This document shows, piece after piece, positions 27,282-36,820 of a DNA stretch of 64,000 nt. The stretch is taken from the NCBI GenBank assembly GCA_011390785.1, contig JAABRR010000023.1, positions 22,053 to 86,052 of the forward strand. The letters run 5' to 3'. Source of the DNA: Sphingobacteriia bacterium. Its GTDB lineage: Bacteria; Bacteroidota; Bacteroidia; Bacteroidales; UBA7960. Position 1 is the stretch's first letter; the number at the start of each line of letters is the position of its first letter. Made by a program: the position numbers and the translations under genes. The notes under the pieces are model-generated. The model had not been told where the DNA came from, did not search any database, and saw nothing but the letters and a program-made list of their open reading frames with translations.

Positions 27282-28361
27282 GTGCTAATCCTTAAGAACA
27301 AATCATATCATTACGAAGAGTTAAAAGATCATACTCTGGATTTCTCTGCATCAGGAGAGCTTTCATCGTGGGAGAAAAGCATCGTTCGCTTTGTTAAAGA
27401 TTGGCTGAGCGATTCTGAATTTATTCTCCAGCAAACTTCCGGCTCAACGGGTAAGCCCAAAACCATTAAACTAAACAAAAAATGGATGGAGTACTCAGCC
27501 AGGCAAACCTGTCAATACTTTAACCTGAACGAAAGTCATAATGCATTGCTTTGTCTCCCGGTTGACTATATTGCCGGAAAAATGATGGTAGTAAGGTCAT
27601 TGACTTGTGGTTTCAACATTTATTGTGCAGAACCCGCCGGTAATCCATTCAAAGATATCGGAATCCCAATGGATTTTGTCGCCATTACCCCATTTCAGCT
27701 TTTTCAATCGCTGGATACACTAGAGATAGCACCTGTTAAAACTATTATTGTAGGCGGGGGCGAAATAACCAGGGCGCTTGAAAACGAAATACAAAATTTA
27801 TCAGTTGAAGTATTTGCCACTTACGGAATGACCGAAACAAGTAGTCATGTTGCGCTCAGGCAGGCAAATGGCAAGAAACGAAGTGACAATTTTCAGGTAA
27901 TAGGTGATACACAAATATCAACAGACGAGCGTAACTGTCTGGTATTGGAAAATTCGTATCTTTTTGATGGAAAGCTTTTCACCAACGATATTGTGGAAAT
28001 CATTTCCAAAAACTGTTTCAAATGGCTGGGCCGCTTCGACAATATTATAAACAGTGGAGGCATCAAAATCATTCCTGAAGAAATAGAGAATCTTATTGTG
28101 CATCTGCTCCCTGACACGATGGTTGTAACTTCAGTTCCCGATAAAAAACTGGGAGAAGCTATTGTGCTTGCAATTGAAACAGAAGTAATATCTAAGGAGA
28201 TGAAGAAACACTTACTCCAACAGATTAAACCTGTTTTACATACCTATACCATGCCACGAGAGATCATTTGTATTCCTGAATTTCCCAAAACAGCCACAGG
28301 AAAAATAAGTAGAAAAGCCTTGAAGGATATGATCCGAAATAAAACGGAGAGTAAAATATAA
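27282..28361 (+). CDS. menE: o-Succinylbenzoate--CoA ligase
   Basis: This is a short (359-residue) member of the acyl-adenylate ligase family that activates o-succinylbenzoate with ATP and CoA. The P-loop-like motif FILQQTSGSTGKPKTIKL is intact. ATYGMTETSSH is the A5 motif and GRFDNIINSGGIKIIPEEIE the hinge region. The final PKTATGKISRKAL carries the catalytic Lys. The start is GTG. The gene ends 13 bases from the convergent purL stop and no terminator is visible in that gap. Confidence 0.93.
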   Translation: MLILKNKSYHYEELKDHTLDFSASGELSSWEKSIVRFVKDWLSDSEFILQQTSGSTGKPKTIKLNKKWMEYSARQTCQYFNLNESHNALLCLPVDYIAGKMMVVRSLTCGFNIYCAEPAGNPFKDIGIPMDFVAITPFQLFQSLDTLEIAPVKTIIVGGGEITRALENEIQNLSVEVFATYGMTETSSHVALRQANGKKRSDNFQVIGDTQISTDERNCLVLENSYLFDGKLFTNDIVEIISKNCFKWLGRFDNIINSGGIKIIPEEIENLIVHLLPDTMVVTSVPDKKLGEAIVLAIETEVISKEMKKHLLQQIKPVLHTYTMPREIICIPEFPKTATGKISRKALKDMIRNKTESKI

Positions 28362-28374
28362 GAACCTCAATTTT

Positions 28375-31300
28375 CTAACTCTGCTCTTCCACCCACTTTC
28401 TCGCATTCACAAATGCTTCTATCCATGGGCTTACTTCATCATTTTTTCTATCAGCAGGATAATGAGCCCATTGCCACGGGAAGATGGCTCTTTCAAGGTG
28501 GGGCATCATGGCTAAATGACGGCCATCTTCGGAGCATATGGCTGCCGCATTGTGGTTGCTTCCGTTGGGATTAGCCGGGTAAGCATTATAGCCATAAACG
28601 CCGGGTATTTGATAATGATCTTCAGGCAATGGCAAACTGAATTTTCCTTCGCCATGTGCAATCCAGATACCTAACCGTGATCCTTCCAATGATTTAAACA
28701 TCACCGAATTGTTTGGAAGTATCTCCATATTTACAAACCCAGATTCGAACTTATGGCTATCGTTATGGAGCATCTGAGGCTGGTTGGTCTGATCTGGATA
28801 AACAAGATTCAGCTCAACCATCAGCTGGCAACCGTTGCACACACCCAGGCTTAAGGTATTTTCGCGGGCATAGAAGTTATTAAGTGCTTTGCGGGCCTTT
28901 TCGTTATACAGGAATGCACCCGCCCATCCTTTGGCAGAACCCAGAACATCCGAATTGGAAAATCCACCCACGAACACAATAAAATTAATTTCTTCAAGGG
29001 TTTCGCGGCCCGCAATCAGGTCGGTCATGTGTACGTCTTTCACATCGAAACCAGCCAGAAAGAGAGAATAGGCCATTTCGCGATCGCCGTTCACCCCTTT
29101 TTCCCTTATAATAGCCGCTTTGGCTTTGCGCGAACCAGCTGCGGGCAACTGATCGATACCCATTGATTTTAATGTGCCGGCAAATTCTGGCTGAAAACGG
29201 TACTCCAGTTTCTGAGTACCAAAATTATTGAAACGGGACAGCGCAAGGTCTTCACCACTCTGATCACGATCGAGCAGATACGACGACTTATACCACAACC
29301 GGCGAAGTTCATCAATATCCAGGGTTAGCTTCTCCCCTTTCCCGGTGATCCAGAGTTTTCGTTCTGGCACCGGATTTCCCAGAATGGTAAACCCAACATC
29401 ATGTTTCTCCATGATCTCTTCAACCGCTTTCAGGTCGTCTATCTGAATTACAACGCCCGGGCTTTCGCAAAACAGAATCTTTACCAGGTCATTTTCTTCA
29501 CTAAAGGCTTTCAGGTCAGCACTGATACCCCACGAATCATTGGCAAAGCACATTTCCAGCAGAGTGGTAACCAGTCCGCCGGCAGAAATATCATGTCCGG
29601 CAAGAATCAATCCTTCATTGATTAACTCCTGCACGGCATCAAAGGCATCACCAAAGTAATCTGCATCAACCACTGTAGGAGCTTCATTACCCAGCTGATT
29701 TACAGCCTGGGCAAAGCTACTGCCGCCCAGTTTAAAAGTATCGTAAGAAAAATCGATGTGAAGCAGTTTGGTTTCTTTGTTTTTCACCAAAACGGGTTCT
29801 ACTACTTTTCGCACGTCAGAAACTTCAGCCACCGAACTTACGATCACCGTTCCGGGTGATATTACCTTTTGTCCGTCAGGATATTTCTGCGTCATGGAAA
29901 GAGAGTCTTTTCCTGTAGGGACATTGATTCCCAAAGCACAGGCAAAATCGCTGAGGGCTTCTACAGCAGCGTAAAGGCGGGCATCTTCGCCAGGGTTTTT
30001 GCAGGGCCACATCCAGTTGGCACTCAGGCTTACCCCTGCGAGGCCATGTGTAAGCGGAGCCCAAACCAGGTTGGTAAGTGCTTCGGCAACAGACAATACT
30101 GACCCGGCAGCCGGATTTATCAAACCTGCCACCGGCGCATGACCGATGGATGTAGCAACTCCTTTCCTACCCTGATAATCAAGGCCAGTAACGCCACAAT
30201 TGTTAAGCGGAAGCTGAATTTCCCCTGCACATTGCTGTTTGGCCACCTTGCCAGTTACCGAGCGGTCCACTTTATTGGTGAGCCAGTCTTTGCATGCCAC
30301 AGCTTCGAGTTGCAACACATTCTGAATGTATTCAACAATTTTATCCGTATGGTATTGAAGGGGTTTAAGTTCTGTTTTGGGCGATTCATCCTGCATAACA
30401 GTGCGGGGTGCATTGCCAAACATATCGGCCATAGGCAGATCAATAGGGGCGGTTCCGTCGGCCTGCTCAAATTTCAAATGCATATCGCCGGTTGTTTCAC
30501 CCACCACATACATGGGAGCGCGCTCGCGTTGGGCCACACGATGCAGCTGGTCAACGTCTTTTTCGTTCATTACCAGACCCATTCGTTCCTGCGACTCGTT
30601 TCCGGCAATTTCTTTGGCAGAGAGCGTTGGGTCGCCAACGGGGAGTTTATCAAGATGAATGGTGCCACCGGTAGCTTCCACCAACTCCGAAAGACAGTTG
30701 AGATGCCCGCCGGCGCCATGGTCATGAACAGAAATAATGGGATTCTGGTCAGCTTCTACCATTGCCCTGATGGCGTTCATGGCTCGTTTTTGCATTTCTG
30801 GGTTGGAACGTTGCACAGCATTCAGCTCAATAGCATTGGCATATTCGCCCGTTGCCACCGATGATACTGCACCCCCACCCATGCCGATGCGGTAATTATC
30901 TCCGCCCAAAACCACCACTTTATCGCCGGCTTTGGGTGTATCTTTCTGGCTATCTTCTTTTTTACCGAAGCCAATACCACCAGCCAGCATAATAACCTTG
31001 TCGAAAGCTTGTGTTTGTTGGTTTTCAGTATGTTCGAAAGTGAGAACCGAGCCACAGATGAGCGGCTGGCCAAATTTATTTCCGAAATCGCTGGCACCAT
31101 TGGACGCCTTGATAAGGATTTGCCGCGGTGTTTGATAGAGCCATTTACGTGGATCAATATCTTTCTCCCAGGTTCTGCTATCTTCAGTGCGCGGATAGGC
31201 GGTCATGTAAACGGCTGTACCAGCCAAAGGCAGAGAGCCTTTCCCCCCGGCCAAACGATCACGTATTTCGCCACCCGTGCCGGTTGCAGCACCATTGAAG

Positions 31301-32070
31301 GGTTCAACGGTAGTTGGGAAATTATGTGTTTCGGCTTTCAGGCTGATGACCGTTTCCATGGGTTTCTCGCCAAAGAAATCGGGTTTATCCTGGGTAACGG
31401 GCGCAAACTGAACCGCAAAGGGTCCGGAGATAAAGGCCACATTATCCTTGTAGGCCGATACAATAAAACCGGGGTTTTCTTTCGATGTTTTTTTGATCAA
31501 CTGGAAAAGAGTACTCTGTTTCTCTTCGCCATCAATAATAAAAGTTCCGTTGAAGATTTTATGGCGGCAATGTTCTGAATTTACCTGCGAAAATCCAAAC
31601 ACTTCACTATCGGTAAGCGGGCGGCTTAATTTCTTGCTAAGTCCGTTGAGGTAATCCACTTCGTCGGCGCTGAGAGCCAAACCTTCCTTCTGGTTGTAAC
31701 CAGCAATATCATCAATATATTCAATAGAATCAGGCTCTTTGTTGATGGTAAAGACTTCCTGATCAAGCGTATGGTACATTGCCTGAAGCATGGGGTCAAA
31801 TTCAGCTTCGGGTCCATCTACTCCAAAAAACTCTTCAATTCGGATTATGCCTTCAACACCCATGTTTTGGGTTATTTCAACGGCATTGGTACTCCATGGG
31901 GTGACCATTTCGCGGCGGGGCCCAATGTAATATCCATCAAGATTCAGCTTTTCGATAATTTTAGCATTGCTGAAAAGCCATTCCAGTTTGGATATATCTT
32001 GTTCGGGCAGTTGACTATTAACTTCTACTGCAATGATTTGGTTGGAGTTACCTCCGAAATAAAGTACCAT
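28375..32070 (-). CDS. purL: Phosphoribosylformylglycinamidine synthase
   Basis: This is the large, single-chain form (1231 residues) that makes FGAM from FGAR, glutamine and ATP in purine synthesis. The order is a PurS-like N-terminal domain, a linker, two AIRS-type synthetase halves (for example SVHDHGAGGHLNCLSELVEA and VPTGKDSLSMTQKYPDG) and a C-terminal glutaminase. The nucleophile is Cys1078 in LGVCNGCQL, and APHLERAIFPWQW-like sequence (MPHLERAIFPWQW) lies near the end. It converges with menE. A -7 box is just upstream. Confidence 0.97.
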   Translation of the reverse strand: MVLYFGGNSNQIIAVEVNSQLPEQDISKLEWLFSNAKIIEKLNLDGYYIGPRREMVTPWSTNAVEITQNMGVEGIIRIEEFFGVDGPEAEFDPMLQAMYHTLDQEVFTINKEPDSIEYIDDIAGYNQKEGLALSADEVDYLNGLSKKLSRPLTDSEVFGFSQVNSEHCRHKIFNGTFIIDGEEKQSTLFQLIKKTSKENPGFIVSAYKDNVAFISGPFAVQFAPVTQDKPDFFGEKPMETVISLKAETHNFPTTVEPFNGAATGTGGEIRDRLAGGKGSLPLAGTAVYMTAYPRTEDSRTWEKDIDPRKWLYQTPRQILIKASNGASDFGNKFGQPLICGSVLTFEHTENQQTQAFDKVIMLAGGIGFGKKEDSQKDTPKAGDKVVVLGGDNYRIGMGGGAVSSVATGEYANAIELNAVQRSNPEMQKRAMNAIRAMVEADQNPIISVHDHGAGGHLNCLSELVEATGGTIHLDKLPVGDPTLSAKEIAGNESQERMGLVMNEKDVDQLHRVAQRERAPMYVVGETTGDMHLKFEQADGTAPIDLPMADMFGNAPRTVMQDESPKTELKPLQYHTDKIVEYIQNVLQLEAVACKDWLTNKVDRSVTGKVAKQQCAGEIQLPLNNCGVTGLDYQGRKGVATSIGHAPVAGLINPAAGSVLSVAEALTNLVWAPLTHGLAGVSLSANWMWPCKNPGEDARLYAAVEALSDFACALGINVPTGKDSLSMTQKYPDGQKVISPGTVIVSSVAEVSDVRKVVEPVLVKNKETKLLHIDFSYDTFKLGGSSFAQAVNQLGNEAPTVVDADYFGDAFDAVQELINEGLILAGHDISAGGLVTTLLEMCFANDSWGISADLKAFSEENDLVKILFCESPGVVIQIDDLKAVEEIMEKHDVGFTILGNPVPERKLWITGKGEKLTLDIDELRRLWYKSSYLLDRDQSGEDLALSRFNNFGTQKLEYRFQPEFAGTLKSMGIDQLPAAGSRKAKAAIIREKGVNGDREMAYSLFLAGFDVKDVHMTDLIAGRETLEEINFIVFVGGFSNSDVLGSAKGWAGAFLYNEKARKALNNFYARENTLSLGVCNGCQLMVELNLVYPDQTNQPQMLHNDSHKFESGFVNMEILPNNSVMFKSLEGSRLGIWIAHGEGKFSLPLPEDHYQIPGVYGYNAYPANPNGSNHNAAAICSEDGRHLAMMPHLERAIFPWQWAHYPADRKNDEVSPWIEAFVNARKWVEEQS

Positions 32071-32117
32071 GGGATTGTAAGTTTGAGCTTGTTTGTATTG
32101 AAAATCTTAACGCGCTG

Positions 32118-32125
32118 CAAAAATA
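32118..32125 (-). promoter_or_regulatory. -7 box for purL (TATTTTTG)
   Basis: Read on the minus strand it matches TAnnTTTG, giving a leader of about 40 bases. It lies between purL and the upstream methyltransferase gene, so purL can be transcribed on its own. Confidence 0.4.
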
Positions 32126-32145
32126 CAAATTAAATCAGAATGCCA

Positions 32146-32733
32146 TTACTTTATGGCAACACAACGGGTAACGTCAGCTTTTCCCCAATGATACTGACTT
32201 TCAAGAAGTTCTGTTTCTTCTTCCCAAACAGTAAGCTTTGACATAGTGCTAAATACCTTGTTTACTTCATCAGCATTAAGCAACATGGCAGGGTTTTTTG
32301 GCCCTCCCGAGGTATTATTCATTTGCTTTTTATTGAAGATTTCCAAAATCAGGGTACCACCGGGTTTCAGATATGATATCAGACGCGGGTAAACAACCTG
32401 CCAGTCGGGGGCATGCGCAAAGATTACTGCCAGTACATCGAAATGATCTTGGGCAAGGGAGACAGATTGAAAGTCAGCAACCTTGTAATTAATGTTCACC
32501 CCTTTTTCCAGAGCAAGATCAAGCGCCTTTCTTCTGGCTTCATCAGAATAATCAAATGCGGTAACCTGCCAGCCCATTGCAGCCGCATAAACGGCATTAC
32601 GCCCTTCCCCCTCAGCCGGAAGCAAAAGATGGCCTCCGGAAAGCTTATCTATTTCCTGTCGGAAAAACTCATTGGGCTCCTTCCCATATACATACTCGGG
32701 AAGTGCGTATCTTTCGTTCCAAAAATCTTTCAT
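32146..32733 (-). CDS. SAM-dependent methyltransferase (TehB-like)
   Basis: The 195-residue class I methyltransferase resembles the tellurite-resistance TehB group. The N-terminus FWNERYALPEYVYGKEPNEF is typical, followed by the SAM-binding LLLPAEGEGRNAVYAAAMGW (motif I), AFDYSDEA (motif II) and LAVIFAHAP. The substrate is unknown. Related enzymes act on small thiols or metalloid compounds, but that does not fix the role here. It is 32 bases from the upstream SGNH gene. Confidence 0.85.
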   Translation of the reverse strand: MKDFWNERYALPEYVYGKEPNEFFRQEIDKLSGGHLLLPAEGEGRNAVYAAAMGWQVTAFDYSDEARRKALDLALEKGVNINYKVADFQSVSLAQDHFDVLAVIFAHAPDWQVVYPRLISYLKPGGTLILEIFNKKQMNNTSGGPKNPAMLLNADEVNKVFSTMSKLTVWEEETELLESQYHWGKADVTRCVAIK

Positions 32734-32765
32734 TCATAATTATTAAAGGCAGTTCTAAAAACCAA

Positions 32766-33467
32766 TTATTGACTTGACAATTTTACCAAAACATCCTTGT
32801 AGATTCCTTCAAAAAGTGTCGCCATTACTTCATATCCTTCTTTTGTAGGGTGCACACCATCATGGGTGTATTCGGCTTTTAACCCCAGGCGATCATCAAC
32901 CATAGGGGTAAAATAGTCAAGGTAAAAAAGCTCATTTTCAATAGCATATTGCTGCAACAAGGTGTTGAGTTGCACTACTTTTTCAGCGGGTTCCCTGCCC
33001 GGGCTCCACGGAAAGTCGTTTGCAGGAAGAACCGAGCACAACACAACTTCAATACCATTGGCCCTGGCAATTTCTGTCATCGATTTTATGTTGTTAAAAA
33101 TCATTCCGATTGATGACGGGCCTGTATTGCCGGCAATATCATTGATACCTGCAAGAATAAAAACAGCAGAGGGTTTCAGATCAACCACATCAGCCCGAAA
33201 ACGAATTAACATCTGCGGCGTAGTTTGTCCGCTGATTCCACGGTTTACAAAGGGTTTTCCTTCCCAAAACTCAGGTATTTCCCTGCTCCAGCCCTCGGTT
33301 ATGGAATTACCCATAAAAACAATCCGATTCTCGCCATGTGAAGGCAACCCCATAGCTTCATTATCAGCTTGAAATCTTTCCAGATTAGGCCAATCCTGTG
33401 CAAGTCCATCGTTCATCATCATACCAAAAAACAATAGTAAACCAACAAATACATTTTTGTGCATCAT
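32766..33467 (-). CDS. Exported SGNH/GDSL hydrolase
   Basis: The 233-residue esterase-type protein has a signal peptide (about 1-24, ending DGLAQ). All four SGNH blocks are visible: Ser55 in GNSITEG, Gly80 in RGISGQT, Asn109 in AGINDIAG, and Asp203/His206 in DGVHPT. This group includes carbohydrate esterases, such as acetylxylan or rhamnogalacturonan acetylesterases, and lysophospholipases. The substrate cannot be read. It shares a strand and short gaps with the methyltransferase and the small membrane protein genes, but their roles do not form an obvious pathway. Confidence 0.9.
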   Translation of the reverse strand: MMHKNVFVGLLLFFGMMMNDGLAQDWPNLERFQADNEAMGLPSHGENRIVFMGNSITEGWSREIPEFWEGKPFVNRGISGQTTPQMLIRFRADVVDLKPSAVFILAGINDIAGNTGPSSIGMIFNNIKSMTEIARANGIEVVLCSVLPANDFPWSPGREPAEKVVQLNTLLQQYAIENELFYLDYFTPMVDDRLGLKAEYTHDGVHPTKEGYEVMATLFEGIYKDVLVKLSSQ

Positions 33468-33484
33468 CGCTAATTATTAAATAA

Positions 33485-33712
33485 TTACTTTGCAGCCAGC
33501 TTCTTTTCAATTTCATCCAAACGGTCATTGGCAGAATGGATCATCATAGTGACCCGAATAAAGGGAAGGGAAAGAAGAAATAATGCACCGAAACCAATAA
33601 GTGCCATCCAGTTAAAGTTTATCACATTTAATACAATTCCAACCAAACCCACCAGGGTAGCAATAATTCCACCAGGAACTCCCAGTGGACAGCGTACTTT
33701 TTTATTTTCCAT
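33485..33712 (-). CDS. Small two-helix membrane protein
   Basis: The 75-residue protein has two hydrophobic helices (about 13-32 and 34-54) and a charged C-terminal helix ending ANDRLDEIEKKLAAK, which may form a coiled coil. The family is not recognised. It overlaps the end of the thioredoxin-like gene by 11 bases and lies 17 bases before the SGNH gene, so it is probably translated as part of that operon. Confidence 0.65.
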   Translation of the reverse strand: MENKKVRCPLGVPGGIIATLVGLVGIVLNVINFNWMALIGFGALFLLSLPFIRVTMMIHSANDRLDEIEKKLAAK

Positions 33713-33983
33713 TTTTATATTGATTTAAGTAGTTAATAAGTTCTTGTTTTGCTGGTACACCCCTGAAAGCAATTTTTTTATCGATAACCAAGGCAGGGAC
33801 AGAATGGATTCCCAATCTCATCGATTTTATCATACCTACAGGAGCACTTGCCAGGGTTTTTGAAAATTTGAATGTATCAGGATATTGAGGCAAAACATCA
33901 TCGAGCATTTTTTGCAGGTTTCTGCAATTAGGGCAGGATAAAGTGTAATACATTTCAATGGGTGTTTTATTATTTTCGCTCAT
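33702..33983 (-). CDS. Thioredoxin-like protein
   Basis: The 93-residue protein has the redox motif Cys-Pro-Asn-Cys in YTLSCPNCRNL at about residues 17-20 and a probable cis-proline in SVPALVID. No signal peptide is seen, so it should act in the cytoplasm. Its size and CPNC motif fit short glutaredoxin- or thioredoxin-like proteins. It probably starts the operon that continues with the small membrane protein and SGNH hydrolase. A -7-like box is at 34066-34073. Confidence 0.8.
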   Translation of the reverse strand: MSENNKTPIEMYYTLSCPNCRNLQKMLDDVLPQYPDTFKFSKTLASAPVGMIKSMRLGIHSVPALVIDKKIAFRGVPAKQELINYLNQYKNGK

Positions 33984-34333
33984 CGTATTTGGGTGGTTCT
34001 TAAGGTTTTTTTTATTGGAGTTTCATAGTCGCAAAGGCAAACAACCAATGGGTTAAATTGTTTCACAAAACTAATTTTTGCATAACAACTGTCTTTCGGG
34101 TTTTTAACTATGTCATTGTCCCCGACGCAAAGCAAAACCAATAAGGGGGGGGTAGCAGGGACACTAATTACCGGTTTACCATCAGCCAACATGCTTAACC
34201 AGCTGCAAACAAAAACGCCGCTAAACAAGTAGGTTCTGCATAGGGATTTAGTTTAACCAATAACCGAAGCGAAGCACAGGTTCAGGCAACCCAACATTTC
34301 CCGGTTAGCAGCTACGGTTGATATTCCTGTATA
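33984..34333. other. Gene-free stretch with a G8 run
   Basis: Nothing convincing is encoded. A frame of 82 codons on the minus strand (33980-34228) has poor composition and would start upstream of the likely promoter. There is a run of eight G at 34145-34152. On the minus strand, a -7 box TAGTTTTG is at 34066-34073. Confidence 0.5.
34066..34073 (-). promoter_or_regulatory. -7 box (TAGTTTTG) for the thioredoxin-like gene
   Basis: It matches TAnnTTTG on the minus strand and would give a leader of about 75 bases. The -33 element is not seen. Confidence 0.35.
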
Positions 34334-35209
34334 TTATGATTTGCTTTTATTTTTGTGGAACTTGTGAATGCATTCAGCAAATGTTTTCGCTGAGTTATTA
34401 TCAAACCTAAAATAGAGACAGGGCTCAATCAATTCAAGCTCCATTAAAGCATAAGAGTTCTGAGCGGTTCTTACCAAATCAACGCGGGCATAAAATGGCG
34501 TTTTATCCAAAACACTTATGGCTTTGTTTGCCTTTTCCACAAGAAGCGGGTCAGGTATTTTTATGGGAATGACACCACCTCCGTGTTCTTCCTGCACTCG
34601 ATAATCTCCTGTCTTTACTGTTTTTAGAATTGTATGATTCAGTTTTCCCTGAAAATAAATCAACGAGAATTCACCTTCATCCACAATGTTTTGCATAAAA
34701 GGTTGAATCAGACATTCCCGATTGATAAAAACAGATTCCAGCAATTCAAAATCAATTGCTGTATTCTTTTGAATTCTGAATGTATCATCTGCATTTGCCC
34801 CAATGATGGGCTTAACAATCAATTCGAACGAATTGAATTGTTCAAAGGCCGAAATTACATCTGACTTTTTCAGGGAATTGGCCTTAATGGTCGGAACCAA
34901 TTCAACACCTTTGCTTTCAAGGTCAAACAGATAATTCTTATTGATGTTCCACCTTATTATCTCCAAACTGTTTATTAAAATGGCCTTTGATTCATCGATC
35001 TGATTTAAAACAGCTAAAAAAGCATCTAAATGAGCCTGGTAATCCCACGGACTTCTTATTATAACCAAATCAAATGTATTCCAGGCAACGGATTTGTTCC
35101 AGGGGATATTTTCAACCTTCCATCCTAAACTTTGCAAATGCGGATGCACTAGGTCGTCATCAATAAACCAACCGTCTGTATTGGATATGGAAAGAAATGC
35201 ACAATTCAT
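34334..35209 (-). CDS. ATP-grasp ligase-like protein
   Basis: The 291-residue protein resembles small ATP-grasp enzymes such as the glutathione-synthase/RimK group and DcsG of cycloserine synthesis. The N-terminal part has VIIRSPWDY. Nucleotide-contact Lys is likely in FELIVKPIIGANADDTFR, and the metal-binding Glu residues fit in ALMELELIEPCLYFR. A glycine-rich HGGGVIP loop lies between them. Members join a carboxylate to an amine or thiol with ATP. It is 23 bases from the MFS gene on the same strand, suggesting that the product is exported. Confidence 0.75.
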   Translation of the reverse strand: MNCAFLSISNTDGWFIDDDLVHPHLQSLGWKVENIPWNKSVAWNTFDLVIIRSPWDYQAHLDAFLAVLNQIDESKAILINSLEIIRWNINKNYLFDLESKGVELVPTIKANSLKKSDVISAFEQFNSFELIVKPIIGANADDTFRIQKNTAIDFELLESVFINRECLIQPFMQNIVDEGEFSLIYFQGKLNHTILKTVKTGDYRVQEEHGGGVIPIKIPDPLLVEKANKAISVLDKTPFYARVDLVRTAQNSYALMELELIEPCLYFRFDNNSAKTFAECIHKFHKNKSKS

Positions 35210-35232
35210 GGTATCTGATATATTTGCTTTAA

Positions 35233-36453
35233 TTATTTCTTACAATCAATTTTCCGGATAAAAAACATAGCCAAAAAAACCATGATGAGAAATAGCGAGA
35301 AAAATGCATTAAACCCGAACTGGTTGATTATCCAGCCACCGGCCAGTGGGAACATAGCGGGCAAGATATTTCCAGCTCCGGCAAAACCGGTATAAATGGC
35401 CCTGTTTTCGGCACCGGATACTTCAAGTAGAAGACCATTCATGGTTATTGAATAAAGTGAGAAGATGATTCCGCCCATCACAAAAAGATAGCGCAACCAA
35501 TACTCTCCGGGTATAAACATGGTTAAAAGAATCAAAAGCACTGAGAGCAATGCATTTACATGCAAAAGCAGGTTATACTTTATTTTTTTTACAAAGAAAA
35601 AAACCAACAGGCTAATACTTACCACACCCACAATTTTATAGATCAGAAACAAGCCCGTATCTTCACTCTGGGTATTGAGATTGGTTTTTGCATAAAACAT
35701 TACAAAGGGCATAAACGAAATCATTAGCCCTTGTGTATTGATAAACCCCAGAAAATAAATCAATTTGGGATTAGAAGCAAGTTCCGATTTCAACACTTTC
35801 ATAAAATGTTTAAAACCAGTAATTTTCATTTTTGAAGGTACGGTTTCCCGTATTTTCCAAAACCCTCCGGAAGCTATCAATAGCAAAGAAGCGCCCAAAC
35901 CAAACATAATGGCATAGTTTAAAGGATAATCGTACACGGTAAGAACCCTTTTTGCCAGAAAAGCGGAAACTAAAAATACCACACCTGCAAGAATCTGCTT
36001 TGCAGAGAAAAAGGATTTGCGTTTATCTTCGCTTACACTCTTGCCCAATATATCAGTATAGCTAATATTGGTAAAAGCTCCGCTGAGAGAAAAAATGGAA
36101 ATAAAAAGAAAGATCATCCACAACAAACCACCCGATGTATTCATCCGGAAATAATACAATATTAAACCGAGGGCAAAAAGAGAAAATATTCGTAGGTTAA
36201 TACCCAGGAGCAGGTAATTCTTTTTGTAAGAAATATTGCTGAGATAAGGGGCAAAAAACAATTGTGTAAAGCTGGAACCGCCCATCATAATGGCTGTCAT
36301 GATGCCAATATGCATAGCACCACCACCCGATTCAAAGATCATGGCAGGAATTACGGTATCTACATCCATAAAATTCTGGGCAAAAGCCAGAAAGCCGGCA
36401 TGCCACAGGAAAGCAGAAAAATTGCGCCTGGAGGTTTGGAGGGTCAAGGACAT
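35233..36453 (-). CDS. MFS transporter
   Basis: The 406-residue carrier has about twelve hydrophobic helices. I chose the ATG at 36453 (MSLTLQTSRRNFSAFLW), because a longer frame from 36534 would add 27 poorly conserved residues rich in Phe and Asn. A loop-type motif APYLSNISYKKNYLLLG follows the second helix. The half-way loop carries ETVPSKMKITGFKHFMKVL. The immediate downstream ATP-grasp gene suggests a shared substrate, but this is unproven. Confidence 0.85.
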   Translation of the reverse strand: MSLTLQTSRRNFSAFLWHAGFLAFAQNFMDVDTVIPAMIFESGGGAMHIGIMTAIMMGGSSFTQLFFAPYLSNISYKKNYLLLGINLRIFSLFALGLILYYFRMNTSGGLLWMIFLFISIFSLSGAFTNISYTDILGKSVSEDKRKSFFSAKQILAGVVFLVSAFLAKRVLTVYDYPLNYAIMFGLGASLLLIASGGFWKIRETVPSKMKITGFKHFMKVLKSELASNPKLIYFLGFINTQGLMISFMPFVMFYAKTNLNTQSEDTGLFLIYKIVGVVSISLLVFFFVKKIKYNLLLHVNALLSVLLILLTMFIPGEYWLRYLFVMGGIIFSLYSITMNGLLLEVSGAENRAIYTGFAGAGNILPAMFPLAGGWIINQFGFNAFFSLFLIMVFLAMFFIRKIDCKK

Positions 36454-36820
36454 GTTATTCTTAAATTGATAATTATTAAAATATTGGGTCAAATTAAACA
36501 AAAAAAACAAAAAGCTGGCAAATATTTTTCCCAACTAAGATTGCGGATGGAAAATTTTCAGAGTGGCTGAAATTACAATGAGCCCGCAATAAGAAGACCG
36601 ATAAAATACTGGACAGTAAAAGTTGCAAACTTAATCTATCAGCAAATTTTAGTGTAAAATATCACATCAGGTTAAAATCATGCAGATAATTGGTTAAATT
36701 AGCCATCTTTAAAAAACAGCTCTCTTACACAATCAGTTTCCTTCTCATACTAAACATAATAATCCTTTTTAGGGTTGTATTTCACGTCAATTTGAAATAA
36801 ATTCCACAAACTAAAAATTC
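36454..36820. other. Gene-free stretch before the M14 genes
   Basis: No gene is supported. The stretch is AT-rich with no clear hairpin-terminator and no exact TAnnTTTG box. It should hold the divergent promoters of the MFS gene and the M14 operon. Confidence 0.5.

Noticed and set aside
30139..30864. 241-codon frame on the plus strand within purL
   Set aside because: It lies fully inside the conserved purL gene on the opposite strand; its Cys/His/Phe-rich content is a mirror of the real codons.
31009..31578. 189-codon plus-strand frame within purL
   Set aside because: Same reason: the reverse complement of a well conserved purL segment with no independent signals.
33980..34228. 82-codon frame on the minus strand upstream of the thioredoxin-like gene
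   Set aside because: The composition is unlike a real protein, the frame starts upstream of the likely promoter box at 34066-34073, and no family is recognised.
36454..36534. N-terminal extension of the MFS gene
   Set aside because: It adds a Phe/Asn-rich stretch not expected in the family; the internal Met at 36453 gives a normal start to the first helix.
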